A DNA stretch of 64,000 bases from Streptomyces shenzhenensis. Lineage in GTDB: Bacteria > Actinomycetota > Actinomycetes > Streptomycetales > Streptomycetaceae. Under the pieces are notes generated by a model. It saw nothing but the letters and a program-made list of their open reading frames with translations, was not told where the DNA came from and ran no database searches. The position numbers were made by a program, and so were the translations under genes. The stretch covers positions 1-64,000 of the forward strand of contig NZ_PENI01000041.1 of assembly GCF_003688995.1 (NCBI RefSeq), given 5' to 3'. This document shows positions 43,584-52,446 of this stretch, in pieces. The first letter of the stretch is position 1; each line of letters opens with the position of its first letter.

Positions 43584-46497
43584 GGGTCACCTCCAGGCCA
43601 TCCGATGGGCTGTAGTGCAGTGAGAAGCCTGCCAGGCGGGTCTGACAATGCTCGTCCAGCGCCAGAATCAGCTGGCCCGCGAGCCAGGGACAGTCCTTGC
43701 CCTGCCACGCCGGCAGGTACAGCTGCTCCAGTTCCGCAATAGCCCGGTCCATCACCGGCGGCGAGGAGAACTGCGCGGGCAGCCGCAGACCGCAGCTCGC
43801 AGCGGTACGGGCCGCGAAAGACGCCGGCGCATGGTCCTGCGGCAGCTCCAGACCCGCCCGCCTGCGGCCTCTGCCATCCGGCGGCAGCCACGGAAGAGTG
43901 GCCAGGGTGCCGTCGCCGCGGCGCTGTACGACGACGACCTCCAGGCTCTCCCGGCTGTCACGGACCTGTGCCTTCCCCGCCCGGCTGTCGTCGGCGTCCC
44001 CGACCCCGGCCGCCACCCAGCCGAACAGCGGTCTGCCGGGCTTGCCGACGTCACCGAGACGGAACACCGACGCCCGGTCCGCCTGATCGGCCCGGTGGGC
44101 GTCGAACTGCGCGCGGGCGTCGTCCATCCGCTCGGCCCAGGAAGCGGGTCCGAGCGGGGCAGTCCCGTAGGCCCGCTGCACCAGGACGCTGATGTCGCCG
44201 GGCAGCCGCACCGGCCTCCCACCGCCCGCAAGGTGCGGCAGGAGCGCTGCGGCCGACCGCAGCAGCAGGTGCCGCCCATACACGGCGACCGACCCACGCA
44301 CCGGCACCGGCACGTCTGCCGCAGAACCGCCCCAGTCGGCGCCGGTGAGCAGACACCGGGCCGTACGCAGCCGCTCCGGGCGTTCGCTCTGGTTCTCACC
44401 GCGCCGGTGGCGGTGCAGGCGGCCCATGCGCTGCAGAAGCAGGTCCACCGGGCACAGGTCGCTGACGAGCAGGTCGAAGTCCACGTCCAGGGACTGCTCG
44501 GCGACCTGGCTGGCCACCACGAAGTGCCTTTCTTGCGGCCTGTTCGCCCTGTCCGGCGGTCCGAACCGCTCCAGCAGTTCGCGGTCCTTCGCCGCCCGGT
44601 CCAGGTCGACGAACCGGGAGTGCGCCACGGTCACCGCGTCGTCGCCGAACCGAGCCCGCAGCACCCGCGCGGTCTCCAGCACCCGCGCGACGGTGTTGCG
44701 CACCACCAGCACGCAGCCGCCATCGGCCGACTCCGCATCCAGCCGGCCGGCGAGCCGTCCGAGGTCGTCGTCCAGCCGCTCCAGGACCACATCCGTGGCC
44801 CGGCCCGAAGCACCGGGATGCCGCTCCACCGGCGCACCGCCGGGCACCACACCGGTGACCAGCGGATACACCGTCTCCGGCGCGTCCGCCCCCTCGCCCG
44901 CCTCGGGCTCGGAGCCGGCGTAGGCGTGCAGAAGCCGGTGGCGGCGGTCGGCGGGCAGTGTCGCGGACAGCACGACCACGGGAACGCGGTAGGCACCCAG
45001 CCAGGACAGCACCCGGTCGAGGTAGACGCTCATGTAGGTGTCATAGGCGTGCGCCTCGTCGATGACCACCACCTTGCCCGCAACGGCGAGGTGACGCAGC
45101 GCCAGGTGCCGGCTCTTCAGTCCCGCGAACAGCAGTTGGTCGATCGTGCCCGCCACGAACGACGCCAGCATGGCCTTCTTACGGCCCCGCAGCCAGGCAT
45201 GCGCGACAAGCTCGGCGCCCGCCCGCCGCGCCCGGTCCGACTGCCCGCGCGACGCGACCGCGTCCTCGTCCACGCCGACGGCCGTGACCTGTCCCGCCCG
45301 CGTCATCAGACCCGCGAACTTCTCGTTGAGCGCCGCCTTGGAATGCGCCAGGTGCACCGTCCGCCGGCTGCCGGCGACCCCGGGCAGCCGGTCCAGCCAG
45401 GACAGAAGCCGGACGAACATGGCATTGCCCGTCGCCATCGTCGGCAGCGCGAAGAACACCCCTCCCGCACCCGAACGCGCCGCGAACACCTCGGCCACCG
45501 CCAGCGCGGCCTCCGTCTTCCCCTCCCCCATCGGCGCCTCCACGATCATCAGACCGGGCGGCTCCATCTCACGGGCCAGGTCCACCGCGGCCCCCTGCAC
45601 AGGCCGTGCCTTCACCCCCGCCGCCAACCCGAACCGCGAGGCCAGCAACTCCTGCGCGCCCAGGCCCGCATCCTCGGCCTGCCACGGGGGCGGCAGGTCC
45701 AGACCGGGCCAGGCCCGCGCGAGGCGCTCCTCACCCTCACACCCGGCCCCGTCGGGGAAGTACGGGAACAACTCCGGGTTGCTCGCGATCCAGTCCGAGA
45801 CGATCACCAGCGCGGTCAGCAGCACCTGCACCGGCTGCGGCAGCCGCACCGCACCCCAGCCGCCCAGCCGCTCCGCCACCCCGAAGTGGACGGCACAGGC
45901 ATCCAGCAACTCGGTCTGCACCTCACGCCAGGCACGGCCGGCCGCACCGGGAGGCCTCAGCAACTCTCCATGTTCGTAAAGGGCTTTGATCTGCCCGTGC
46001 TCGGGCGGCACACCGTGATGCCCACCGACCGCGACCGCGAACTGCCCGGTCCGCGACGCCGCCCAGCCGTGCCGTTCCTCCAACCACTCGCCCAGCAGCA
46101 CCTGTCCGGCCAGACCGTGCGGCGCGAGCCGCCTGTCCGGCCCCAACGCCTCGGCCGAACGCATCGCCAGACCCCGGTCACGCATCACACCGGCGAGCGC
46201 CGGCACCTGGCAGGCGAACACGGGCGTCGCCTTGCCGATGTCATGGACGCCGGCCAGCCACACGGCCAGAGACCGGGCATCCGCTTCGCCCCCGGGCAGC
46301 ACACCGCCGATGAGACCGCGCACGCCCACCGGCAGCCACTCATCCCACAACAGGCCCGCGACCGCAGCCGAATCCTCCATATGCCGCCACAAAGGCAGCC
46401 ACCCGTCACTGTCACGATCATGCTTCGCCCACACCGACCGGGCCGGCCCCCCAAGCCGACGCAACAGGCCAGAGCGGGCAATCCCCCCACGACTCAT
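43567..46497 (-). CDS. cas3: Cas3 HD nuclease-helicase
   Basis: The 976-aa protein starts at ATG 46497, with no clear ribosome site. The N-terminal HD domain has His39 (RHMEDSAAVAG), the HD pair at 85-86 (LAGVHDIGKATP) and a later GGHHGVP. The helicase has Walker A EAPMGEGKTEAALAVAE, DEAH box VVIDEAHAYDT, SATLP and the C-terminal VVASQVAEQSLDVDFDLLVS with QRMGRLHRH. All motifs are intact. It is the first gene of the operon; its promoter region is shared with the leader of array 2, which runs in the opposite direction. Confidence 0.97.
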   Translation of the reverse strand: MSRGGIARSGLLRRLGGPARSVWAKHDRDSDGWLPLWRHMEDSAAVAGLLWDEWLPVGVRGLIGGVLPGGEADARSLAVWLAGVHDIGKATPVFACQVPALAGVMRDRGLAMRSAEALGPDRRLAPHGLAGQVLLGEWLEERHGWAASRTGQFAVAVGGHHGVPPEHGQIKALYEHGELLRPPGAAGRAWREVQTELLDACAVHFGVAERLGGWGAVRLPQPVQVLLTALVIVSDWIASNPELFPYFPDGAGCEGEERLARAWPGLDLPPPWQAEDAGLGAQELLASRFGLAAGVKARPVQGAAVDLAREMEPPGLMIVEAPMGEGKTEAALAVAEVFAARSGAGGVFFALPTMATGNAMFVRLLSWLDRLPGVAGSRRTVHLAHSKAALNEKFAGLMTRAGQVTAVGVDEDAVASRGQSDRARRAGAELVAHAWLRGRKKAMLASFVAGTIDQLLFAGLKSRHLALRHLAVAGKVVVIDEAHAYDTYMSVYLDRVLSWLGAYRVPVVVLSATLPADRRHRLLHAYAGSEPEAGEGADAPETVYPLVTGVVPGGAPVERHPGASGRATDVVLERLDDDLGRLAGRLDAESADGGCVLVVRNTVARVLETARVLRARFGDDAVTVAHSRFVDLDRAAKDRELLERFGPPDRANRPQERHFVVASQVAEQSLDVDFDLLVSDLCPVDLLLQRMGRLHRHRRGENQSERPERLRTARCLLTGADWGGSAADVPVPVRGSVAVYGRHLLLRSAAALLPHLAGGGRPVRLPGDISVLVQRAYGTAPLGPASWAERMDDARAQFDAHRADQADRASVFRLGDVGKPGRPLFGWVAAGVGDADDSRAGKAQVRDSRESLEVVVVQRRGDGTLATLPWLPPDGRGRRRAGLELPQDHAPASFAARTAASCGLRLPAQFSSPPVMDRAIAELEQLYLPAWQGKDCPWLAGQLILALDEHCQTRLAGFSLHYSPSDGLEVTRDERG

Positions 46498-46698
46498 AGA
46501 GAAAATTCATACCGGTTCACGGCGCAACCGCGCGCGGAAACCTACAAAATCGACGATGACCAGGATTCCGCGAATGGGGCCTCCGGCTCAAGCGCCGGAC
46601 GGGGAGAAGGCGTGAGGTTTGCTTTGCTACGTTTGTCGGACTCCGTAAACGTTGACAGAACCACACTGCCAACGCCATAAACCCGCAGGCCAACGAGC
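46498..46698. promoter_or_regulatory. Divergent cas3 promoter and leader of CRISPR array 2
   Basis: This 200-bp segment is the only notably AT-rich stretch near (for example GAAAATTCAT and GTTTGCTTTGCTACGTTTG). The end next to the first repeat (ATAAACCCGCAGGCCAACGA) resembles the leader of array 1. Confidence 0.6.
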
Positions 46699-46904
46699 CT
46701 GCTCCCCGCACCCGCGGGGATGGTCCCGCCGACGGCAGCGTCACCGACTGGCGGTACGACTGCTCCCCGCACCCGCGGGGATGATCCCAGCTACCCCGAT
46801 CCCGGTCGCCTCGTGGCCGGCTGCTCCCCGCACCCGTGGGGATGATCCCTCGGTGGCGTCGCGGACGGCGGCGCACCTCGGCTGCTCCCCGCGCCCGCGG
46901 GGAT
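46699..46904 (+). CRISPR. CRISPR array 2, left part: three whole repeats and the first 23 bp of the fourth
   Basis: Repeats of 29 bp at 46699, 46760 and 46821 with 32-bp spacers, nearly the sequence of array 1 with GATGGTCCC or GATGATCCC ends. The fourth repeat starts at 46882 and stops after GCGGGGAT at 46904, where the inserted element begins. The array is transcribed away from cas3. Confidence 0.95.
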
Positions 46905-47119
46905 TGTTGTCCTGTGCCACCGAACATTGAGCGCGTGCTATCGAACCTTGACTGACGCAAGTTTGTGTCATCGGAGTTTGATCACGCCTGGTCAGAGGCG
47001 CGGCGGGGCCGGACGGCGCCGAAGGACGGACTCCCTGGTTTGCTGGAAGGGCGGCGGGCTCGACGTCTGCGCGACGCCAGCACGCTCGTCTTCGAGATCC
47101 CGCCAGTATCGTGTCAGCC

Positions 47120-47551
47120 ATGACGATCGAGACCAGCAGGGAGCTGATGGCCTGACAGCCCCCGCCCGGCTGGCACGAGCTGAGCGGCGACCAACAACGA
47201 GCCCACCTGAACCAACACGGGATACGGATCCCACTGAGGCCAGCCGACTGGGATGCCCTGGACCATGATCAGCGCATGGCCTACTTCGCGTGGCACGACC
47301 GGATCCTCAGCGACACCCCCGAGGCGCGAGCGGCCAAGGAGCGCGAGTACCGCGAGAAGCTCCGGGCCTGGAGGGTGCTGATGGGTTGGTGGATCCTTTG
47401 CCTGCTCGTCGGGCTGGGCCTGGTGTGGGGAACCAGCGCGCTCGGCGGAGGTGTGAGGTTGCGCATCGGGCTCACCGTCTTCGCAATCGCCGGGTACACG
47501 ATGGCGATCTTCGTTCCGATGCAGCTGACCAAGCCCGTCCCCCGGACCTGA
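47120..47551 (+). pseudogene. Small two-helix membrane protein gene with an early TGA
   Basis: From ATG 47120 the frame reads MTIETSRELMA, then TGA at 47153-47155. It continues in the same frame as QPPPGWHELSGDQQRAHLNQ, HGIRIPLRPADWDALDHDQR and, from ATG 47276, MAYFAWHDRILSDTPEARAA. Two membrane helices follow (about 75-95 and 105-125 of the full frame). The coherent reading upstream of 47276 shows the true protein was about 143 aa and that the TGA is a nonsense change. A 91-aa product from ATG 47276 remains possible. Confidence 0.55.
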
Positions 47552-47858
47552 CCTGTCGCCGGACGACTGACAGCCATAACGAGTCAGCCTTCCACTGCCT
47601 GACGCGTTTCATAGGACGTGCTCAACCTTCCCTACGTTGTTCACCAGGACTGGGCGAGCCCTTCGTATGGTTCTCCCACCCAGGGGCGTCGGGTGTGGCT
47701 TTCAAACTTCTGCCGCTTGTGGCTTCCATCGATTGGCCGCCCGGCGCCCCACGACGACTCGGCTGCCAATTAGGAATTGCGAATGATCGCTCCGTAGGGA
47801 ATCGACAGCGAGGTCGTCCGTCGGGAGGCACCTGCAGCACACCGTACGGAGGCACAAC
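47552..47858. other. Gap before the IS110 gene, nothing recognised
   Basis: About 300 bp without a coding frame I can support. The last 150 bp should contain the left end of the IS110 element; IS110 elements usually lack inverted repeats, so the exact border cannot be set. Confidence 0.4.
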
Positions 47859-49047
47859 GTGGCCACAATCTGGGCCGGCATCGACGCAGGCAAAACCCAC
47901 CACCACTGCGTCGCGATCGACGAGAGCGGCCGCCGGCTGCTGTCCCGACGCGTCGCCAACGACGAGACGGAACTGCTCGAACTCCTCGCCGACATCCTCG
48001 CCATGGGCGACGAAGTGACCTGGGGCATCGACCTGGCCGACGGCGGAGCCGCCCTGGCCATCGCGATCCTGCTCAACCACGACCAGACGGTGCGCTACAT
48101 CTCCGGCCGGGCCATCCACCGCGCCTCCGAGAGCTACCGCGGCGAGGGCAAGACCGACGCCAAGGACACCGCGATCATCGCCGACCAGGCCCGCGTCCGC
48201 CGCGATCTGCACCCTTTACGCAGCGGCGACGACACCGTTACCGACCTCAAGATCCTCACTGGCCGCCGCATGGACTTGGTCGCCGACCGCACCCGCACCG
48301 TCAACCGCCTCCACGCCCAACTCCCCGGCATCTTCCCCGGTCTGGAGCGCGCTGGACCTCACCAACACCGGCCCGCTCACCCTCCTGACCGGCTACCAGA
48401 CGCCGGCCACCATCCGCCGGCTCGGCACCAAGCGGCTGGAGACCTGGCTGCGCAACCGCAAGGTCCGCAGCACCGACCAGCTCGCCGAAACGGCCGTCCA
48501 GGCCGCTGAGCACCAGCACACCAGCCTCCCCGGGGAGAAGCTGACCGCTCAGCTGGTGCACACGCTGGCGAAGGAAGTGATGGCCCTCAATCAGCAGGTC
48601 GCCGACCTTGACAAGCTCATCGAGGCCCGATTTCGCGACCACCACGCCTTAGACGTGATCACCAGCATGCCGGGCCTGGGCATCATCCTCGGCGCCGAGT
48701 TCCTGGCTGCCGCCGACGGCGACATGAGCGTCTTCGGCACCCCGGACCGCCTCGCCGGCTTCGGCGGCGAGGCGCCCGTCCCACGTGACTCCGGCAAGAT
48801 CAGCGGAAACCTCCGGCGTCCGCATCGATACAACCGCCGCCTCCAACGCGTCTTCTACGCCTCCGCGCTGTTCAGCATCCGCCACTGCGAAGAATCCCGT
48901 CATTTCTACGACCGCAAACGCGCCGAGGGCAAGCGCCACATCCAGGCCGTCCTGGCTCTCGCTCGACGCCGAGTCAACGTCCTATGGGCCCTCCTGCGTG
49001 ACGGCCGGTGCTACGAGCCGGCTCCGCCGGCAAGGGCTGCCGCGTAG
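47859..49047 (+). pseudogene. IS110-family transposase, broken by one frameshift
   Basis: GTG 47859 starts VATIWAGIDAGKTHHHCVAI (DEDD N-terminal domain), with VTWGIDLADGGAALAIAILL and GKTDAKDTAIIADQARVRRD. Near 48345 the frame shifts, and the second half reads LDLTNTGPLTLLTGYQTPAT, VITSMPGLGIILGAEFLAAA, DRLAGFGGEAPVPRDSGKIS and RRLQRVFYASALFSIRHCEE to TAG/TAA 49045-49047. Both domains are otherwise complete (about 396 aa), so the loss is recent. Confidence 0.85.
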
Positions 49048-49095
49048 GAAAGGACGCGACACGTTGCGCGTCGGCCAGTCGTCTGGCGGGTTCCG

Positions 49096-49533
49096 TCAGA
49101 CCAAGCAGAACTCGTTACCTTCAGGGTCTGCCATCACCACGTGATCCGGCTTGCCCTGCAACTCGTCCTCGCGGACCACAGTCGCACCCGCCGCGGTCAA
49201 CCGCTCGACCGCCTCGACCACACGCGGCCAGCGGACCTCCCACGGTGTTTCACGGCCACCACCGACTTGCACGTCGAGGTGCAACCGGTTCTTCACCAAC
49301 TTTGGCTCCGGCACTTTCAAGAAGGACAAGGTGGGGCCTACGCCGTCCGGATCCGAGAGATACGCCCCGTCGTCCCACTCGTCCTCCGGAACGCCATGGT
49401 ACGAGAACCACTCCTCCCAGTTCCCGAACCCTGCGGGCGCGGGCTTCTCCGCATAGCCCAATGCCAGCGCCCAGAACGCGGCCAGCTTGGCCGGGTACGC
49501 GCAGTCGATCGTCAAGCTCCACTTGGTCGCCAT
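49096..49533 (-). CDS. VOC-family (glyoxalase-like) protein
   Basis: The 145-aa protein starts at ATG 49533 (MATKWSLTIDCAYPAKLAAF) and has the paired beta-alpha-beta-beta-beta units of the vicinal-oxygen-chelate fold. The first has FWALALGYAEKP and the second HLDVQVGGG and AAGATVVREDELQGKPDHVV. It ends in the common MADPEGNEFCLV. Activity is not predictable; members include resistance proteins and dioxygenases. It lies inside the CRISPR-interrupting insertion as cargo. Confidence 0.85.
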   Translation of the reverse strand: MATKWSLTIDCAYPAKLAAFWALALGYAEKPAPAGFGNWEEWFSYHGVPEDEWDDGAYLSDPDGVGPTLSFLKVPEPKLVKNRLHLDVQVGGGRETPWEVRWPRVVEAVERLTAAGATVVREDELQGKPDHVVMADPEGNEFCLV

Positions 49534-49660
49534 GAGCCCTCCTCAGTCTGATGAACGGACCGTACCGGACACCTCTGACAACCCCCGGCCCGTCACTTCG
49601 CGCGCGCCCTGCGGCTTGATGAACGGCATTAGGAATCGGTGGCACAGGACAATTATCCTA

Positions 49661-50096
49661 TGACAACGAACCTTGAGTGCGTGTCATCGAAGACTGAGCG
49701 CCGGGAGACTGCGGCCCGGATACTCAGGGCATGGAATTCGTCTTCTTCATGACCCTTCCCGGGCTCGTCATCGTGCTGACCCTGCTGGCCTTCGTTGACC
49801 AGTTGCTGTTGCGCGCGGGACGGGCCGGAGTGCTGCCATGGCGGAACAGCGGACGTCAGGGCCAGATATCAGCGACCGGTTCGAGCAGCTACACGCGAGC
49901 CTTTCGCCGGGCAAGCAGAACGAGCTGAAGGAGCGGCAGTCGGCCTTGGTCCTACCGGACAACGAGGATGACGGGGCTCCGCCGAACAGGACAACGGTTG
50001 ATGTGGACGGAGGGACCGCGGTCGTCCGGATGCCTCGCTCCAGCCAGTAGAAGGCTCGCTCAACCTCCGATGGCACAAACTCAAGGTTCGCTGTCA
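49661..50096. mobile_element. 0.44-kb cassette with 40-bp imperfect terminal inverted repeats
   Basis: 49661-49700 (TGACAACGAACCTTGAGTGC, then 20 bp ending GAGCG) and 50057-50096 on the other strand match at 33 of 40 positions. The only gene inside is a DUF6191-like frame (49731-50050). There is no transposase, so it is a non-autonomous element or a transposon end pair with its middle deleted. It forms the right end of the insertion in CRISPR array 2. Confidence 0.65.
49731..50050 (+). pseudogene. DUF6191-like small membrane protein, frameshifted
   Basis: ATG 49731 starts MEFVFFMTLPGLVIVLTLLA and VDQLLLRAGRAGVLPWRNSG, then GQISATG. A one-base loss near 49875 moves the reading to FEQLHASLSPGKQNELKERQ, then DGAPPNRTTVDVDGGTAVVR to TAG 50048-50050. 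One N-terminal membrane helix and a charged soluble tail. The protein type is common in streptomycetes and of unknown function. Confidence 0.6.
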
Positions 50097-50103
50097 CAGG
50101 ACA

Positions 50104-50230
50104 GGGATGACCCCAGCTCGGGCGCTCCCGTTCGGCCGGTCCTCAGCTGCTCCCCACACCCGCGGGGATGACCCAAAACCTGTACCAGGCGCGGGACAAC
50201 TTCACGGCCTGCTCCCCACCCGATGGACCC
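50104..50230 (+). CRISPR. CRISPR array 2, right part beyond the insertion
   Basis: GGGATGACCCC (50104-50114) completes repeat 4. A 32-bp spacer (50115-50146) leads to repeat 5 (50147-50175). A 33-bp spacer then leads to a decayed final repeat (50209-50230, 22 bp, lacking seven internal bases). Spacing in register with the left part shows that both belong to one array of six repeats. Confidence 0.85.
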
Positions 50231-50294
50231 ACGCCCACGGCCTAGCCACACGCCACCGACGCCCACAGGACGAAGACAACTCCAAGGAACGGCA

Positions 50295-50615
50295 TCTCCA
50301 TGGGTCCCCCAATGCGGATACAGCCTGCGGAAATCGGCCGACTGGCGCAGCAAGTAGCCATCGACCATGCCGTGCTTCTCGGCATACCACTCGATCGTCT
50401 CCCTGGTCCAAGCGGGTAGGGGCACATCGCGGTAGTCCCCCACCCTCCTGTGCTGAGGCGGCCCGTACTGACAGGTCGACAGGACGACCTGCTCGGTAAT
50501 CCGATACACATCGTCGGCCACGATGTTGTTGAGGTTCACCGCAGCAACCTCTCCGTTTCGCAGGCCGCAGCCGCTCATCAGGTCGACGATCAGCATGAAG
50601 ACGTCATCGCCCGCG
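50295..50615 (-). pseudogene. Tyrosine-recombinase fragment
   Basis: On the minus strand DDVFMLIVDLMSGCGLRNGE, VAAVNLNNIVADDVYRITEQ, VVLSTCQYGPPQHRRVGDYR and VPLPAWTRETIEWYAEKHG form the start of a catalytic domain, with the first Arg in CGLRNGEVAA. The frame then breaks; the HxxR and Tyr parts are absent. No start lies upstream. An integrase remnant at the distal end of the CRISPR locus. Confidence 0.65.
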
Positions 50616-51335
50616 GCAACTACAGGGCCAAGGGCAGGAACTGGGCAAAACCATCACTCGCTGGGACGCCGGCCCAGGCAAGGACGGCGAGGAGAGAGGA
50701 CGGGAGACGAACGAGCTCAAAACCCCATGGCGGGCCGTCACGGCGACCGAGATCTACCCGGTCGGCATCGCCAACGGGGTCGACCGGACGATGCCTCTAC
50801 GGGCCACCGCGCGCTTGTGTCACCAGACCATCGCTGGTCCGACCGTTCCCGCTAACCCATGCCTCTGCATGCAGCGAAACAGCTCGACCTCAACCACCCC
50901 CAATACCATCGGTCGGCGCCGCCCAAGGAACAAGGACACGAAGCCGCCGACAGGTAGTCCAGGGAAGCGTTGCCAGCAGCGATGCCAGGAGGAGGGGCCG
51001 GACAGCCTCCTGGCCCAGTCGATGGCGGTGAGCAGTCGCATCCCCTGGCTACTGATCCAGGTCGTGCGACTGGCTGTAGGCACCGTGAACCGCCACGCCG
51101 CTCGCGGCCGGTCCCGGGGCCAAGCATGCTGATCACCGGCACGCCAGAGCGGGGCAACATAGCGCGGGATCGCCGGTTGGCCAAACCGGGGATCCTCCGC
51201 TTATCGCGGCGTCGAGTGTGTCCACCTTCCGTCGTGTCGTGCCGGGACGGGCCATGATTAATCTCAGTGTCAACGGATGTACCGATGTAAAGGCCGTAGA
51301 TGAGGGAGTGACCCCTATCGTCGCCCGGACACACA
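50616..51335. other. About 0.7 kb without a supported gene
   Basis: Several frames exist on both strands, but none has a good start signal or a family I recognise. A minus-strand frame (50820-51083, 87 aa) looks protein-like in composition but cannot be assigned. Probably decayed sequence between the CRISPR locus and the DUF2267 genes. Confidence 0.4.
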
Positions 51336-51373
51336 AGCCGTCCCGGTGGCACGGGGATGCCACCGGGACGGCT
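51336..51373 (-). terminator. Strong hairpin downstream of the DUF2267 gene
   Basis: AGCCGTCCCGGTGGCA and TGCCACCGGGACGGCT are perfect 16-bp inverted arms with a 6-base loop. It lies 70 bp after the end of the minus-strand gene at 51445. Confidence 0.75.
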
Positions 51374-51444
51374 CCTCCCAGCGTAAAGGCTCAGGGCCCC
51401 TACAGGCCCACCGACTTCGGCATGTTCAGCAGCATGTCGGCCGT

Positions 51445-51882
51445 CTATGCGGCTTGGGTGAGTTCGGCACGGCCGAACAACAGGGCGTAGCCGGAGGGGA
51501 GCTGGTGCAGGATGCGGGTGAGGAGGTCGGGGCCGGCCAGGGCTGCGACGGCGCAGAGGACGGATCCGGTGTCCCAGCGGGTGGTGCCCAGGGTATCTCC
51601 GGTGCGGGCAGCGAGGTCCTTGACGAAGGCCCAGCCGGTCAGGGGCTGGGTGTCGGGGATCTGCGCGGTGAGGATCGTTGCGGCTTCGAAGGGGAGGCGG
51701 GCGGCGAGTTCGACGCGTTCGTCGCCCGCCAGCTGGCGTCCGAGTCCTGCGAGGACCAGGCGGACGGCTTTCTCCGCTCTTTCTCGGGTGGGGTAGGCGC
51801 CTTCGTAGCGGACCTTCTCCAGCAGCTGCTCGTACGTCATCACGGGCGTGTGCTGGAGTGGTGCACGCCGGTCGGTCATCAC
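51445..51882 (-). CDS. DUF2267 protein (first of two)
   Basis: The frame starts at GTG 51882, followed by ATG 51879; ATG 51840 (MTYEQLLEKV) is an alternative. The 145-aa all-helical protein has the DUF2267 pattern TYEQLLEKVRYEGAYPTRER, AEKAVRLVLAGLGRQLAGDE, RVELAARLPFEAATILTAQI and LLTRILHQLPSGYALLFGRA. It is paralogous to the next gene (shared ELAARLP and LP.GY.LLFGR). The family is common beside heat-shock and stress genes in actinobacteria and is thought of as a tetrapyrrole- or stress-related helical protein; role unknown. Confidence 0.88.
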   Translation of the reverse strand: MMTDRRAPLQHTPVMTYEQLLEKVRYEGAYPTRERAEKAVRLVLAGLGRQLAGDERVELAARLPFEAATILTAQIPDTQPLTGWAFVKDLAARTGDTLGTTRWDTGSVLCAVAALAGPDLLTRILHQLPSGYALLFGRAELTQAA

Positions 51883-51945
51883 CGTGGTCGTTGCCCTTTC
51901 TGCCGCCGAAGGTCGTGGTGCCTGTGGGCACCGGGGTGTGGGTGG

Positions 51946-52347
51946 TCAGGCGGGCTGGGGGCGGCCGAAGAGGAGGTCGTAGCCGGCGGGGAGCTGGAGC
52001 AGGATCTGGCCCAGCAGGTTGTCGCCGGCCGCGTCGGCGACCGTGCTGAGGATGGCGCTGACGTCCCAGGCGGCGGTCTGCTCGGTGGCCCCTTCGATCC
52101 AGGCGACGGTCGCGCGCAGGAACCGCTCCGGTGGCAGGGGCTCTCGGCTCTGCAGCGGGTTGAGGAGGATCAGGGCGAAGTCTTCCGGCAGGCGCGCGGC
52201 CAGCTCGGCGCGGACCTCGCCGACCAGGTGTGCGCCGAGCAGGGCGAGCACCACGCGGGCCGCGCGTTCTGCTTCTGGCAGGCTGTCGTACTCGCCGCGT
52301 TCCCTCACATGTTCCAGGAACGCTTCCCGTCGCAGGGTCACGTTCAT
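51946..52347 (-). CDS. DUF2267 protein (second of two)
   Basis: ATG 52347 follows AAGGGCGG. The 133-aa protein reads MNVTLRREAFLEHVRERGEY, AARVVLALLGAHLVGEVRAE, LAARLPEDFALILLNPLQSR and LGQILLQLPAGYDLLFGRPQ. Same family and layout as its neighbour, from a gene duplication. It lies about 100 bp behind the Hsp20 gene on the same strand, so the three genes probably form one stress-induced unit. Confidence 0.88.
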   Translation of the reverse strand: MNVTLRREAFLEHVRERGEYDSLPEAERAARVVLALLGAHLVGEVRAELAARLPEDFALILLNPLQSREPLPPERFLRATVAWIEGATEQTAAWDVSAILSTVADAAGDNLLGQILLQLPAGYDLLFGRPQPA

Positions 52348-52446
52348 CGCCGCCCTTCTTCGAGCCTGTCCCGTGGAGACGGAGGACGGGGTGAGGGGGA
52401 GATCAGGTGCCCGTCCTCCGCCGGCGTTCGGCCCGGATCGTCCGGC

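Larger units (their letters stand above)
46905..50103. mobile_element. 3.2-kb composite insertion inside repeat 4 of CRISPR array 2
   Basis: The CRISPR repeat is interrupted after GGGAT (46900-46904) and resumes with GGGAT at 50104. Removing 46905-50103 and one GGGAT gives a perfect 29-bp repeat. The ends start TGTTGTCCTGTG on the left and TGTCCTGTGACAGCGAACC on the right (minus strand). A 17-bp inverted repeat TTGTCCTGTGCCACCGA lies at 46907-46923 and 49636-49652. A 40-bp end-type repeat occurs at 46915, 49661 and 50057 (inverted). Repeated end units of this kind are reminiscent of IS21-family elements, but no istA/istB remains. Contents: a broken membrane protein gene, an IS110 copy, a VOC protein and a DUF6191-like cassette. 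Confidence 0.8.

Noticed and set aside
43648..46680. 1010-codon frame opposite cas3
   Set aside because: Pro/Arg/His-rich shadow of the cas3 sequence.
48340..48360. Programmed frameshift in the IS110 transposase
   Set aside because: IS110 enzymes are normally made from one frame and no slippery heptamer is visible; a plain mutation is more likely.
50820..51931. Minus-strand frames of 87 and 359 codons
   Set aside because: No recognisable domain, weak starts, and the longer one overlaps the DUF2267 gene.
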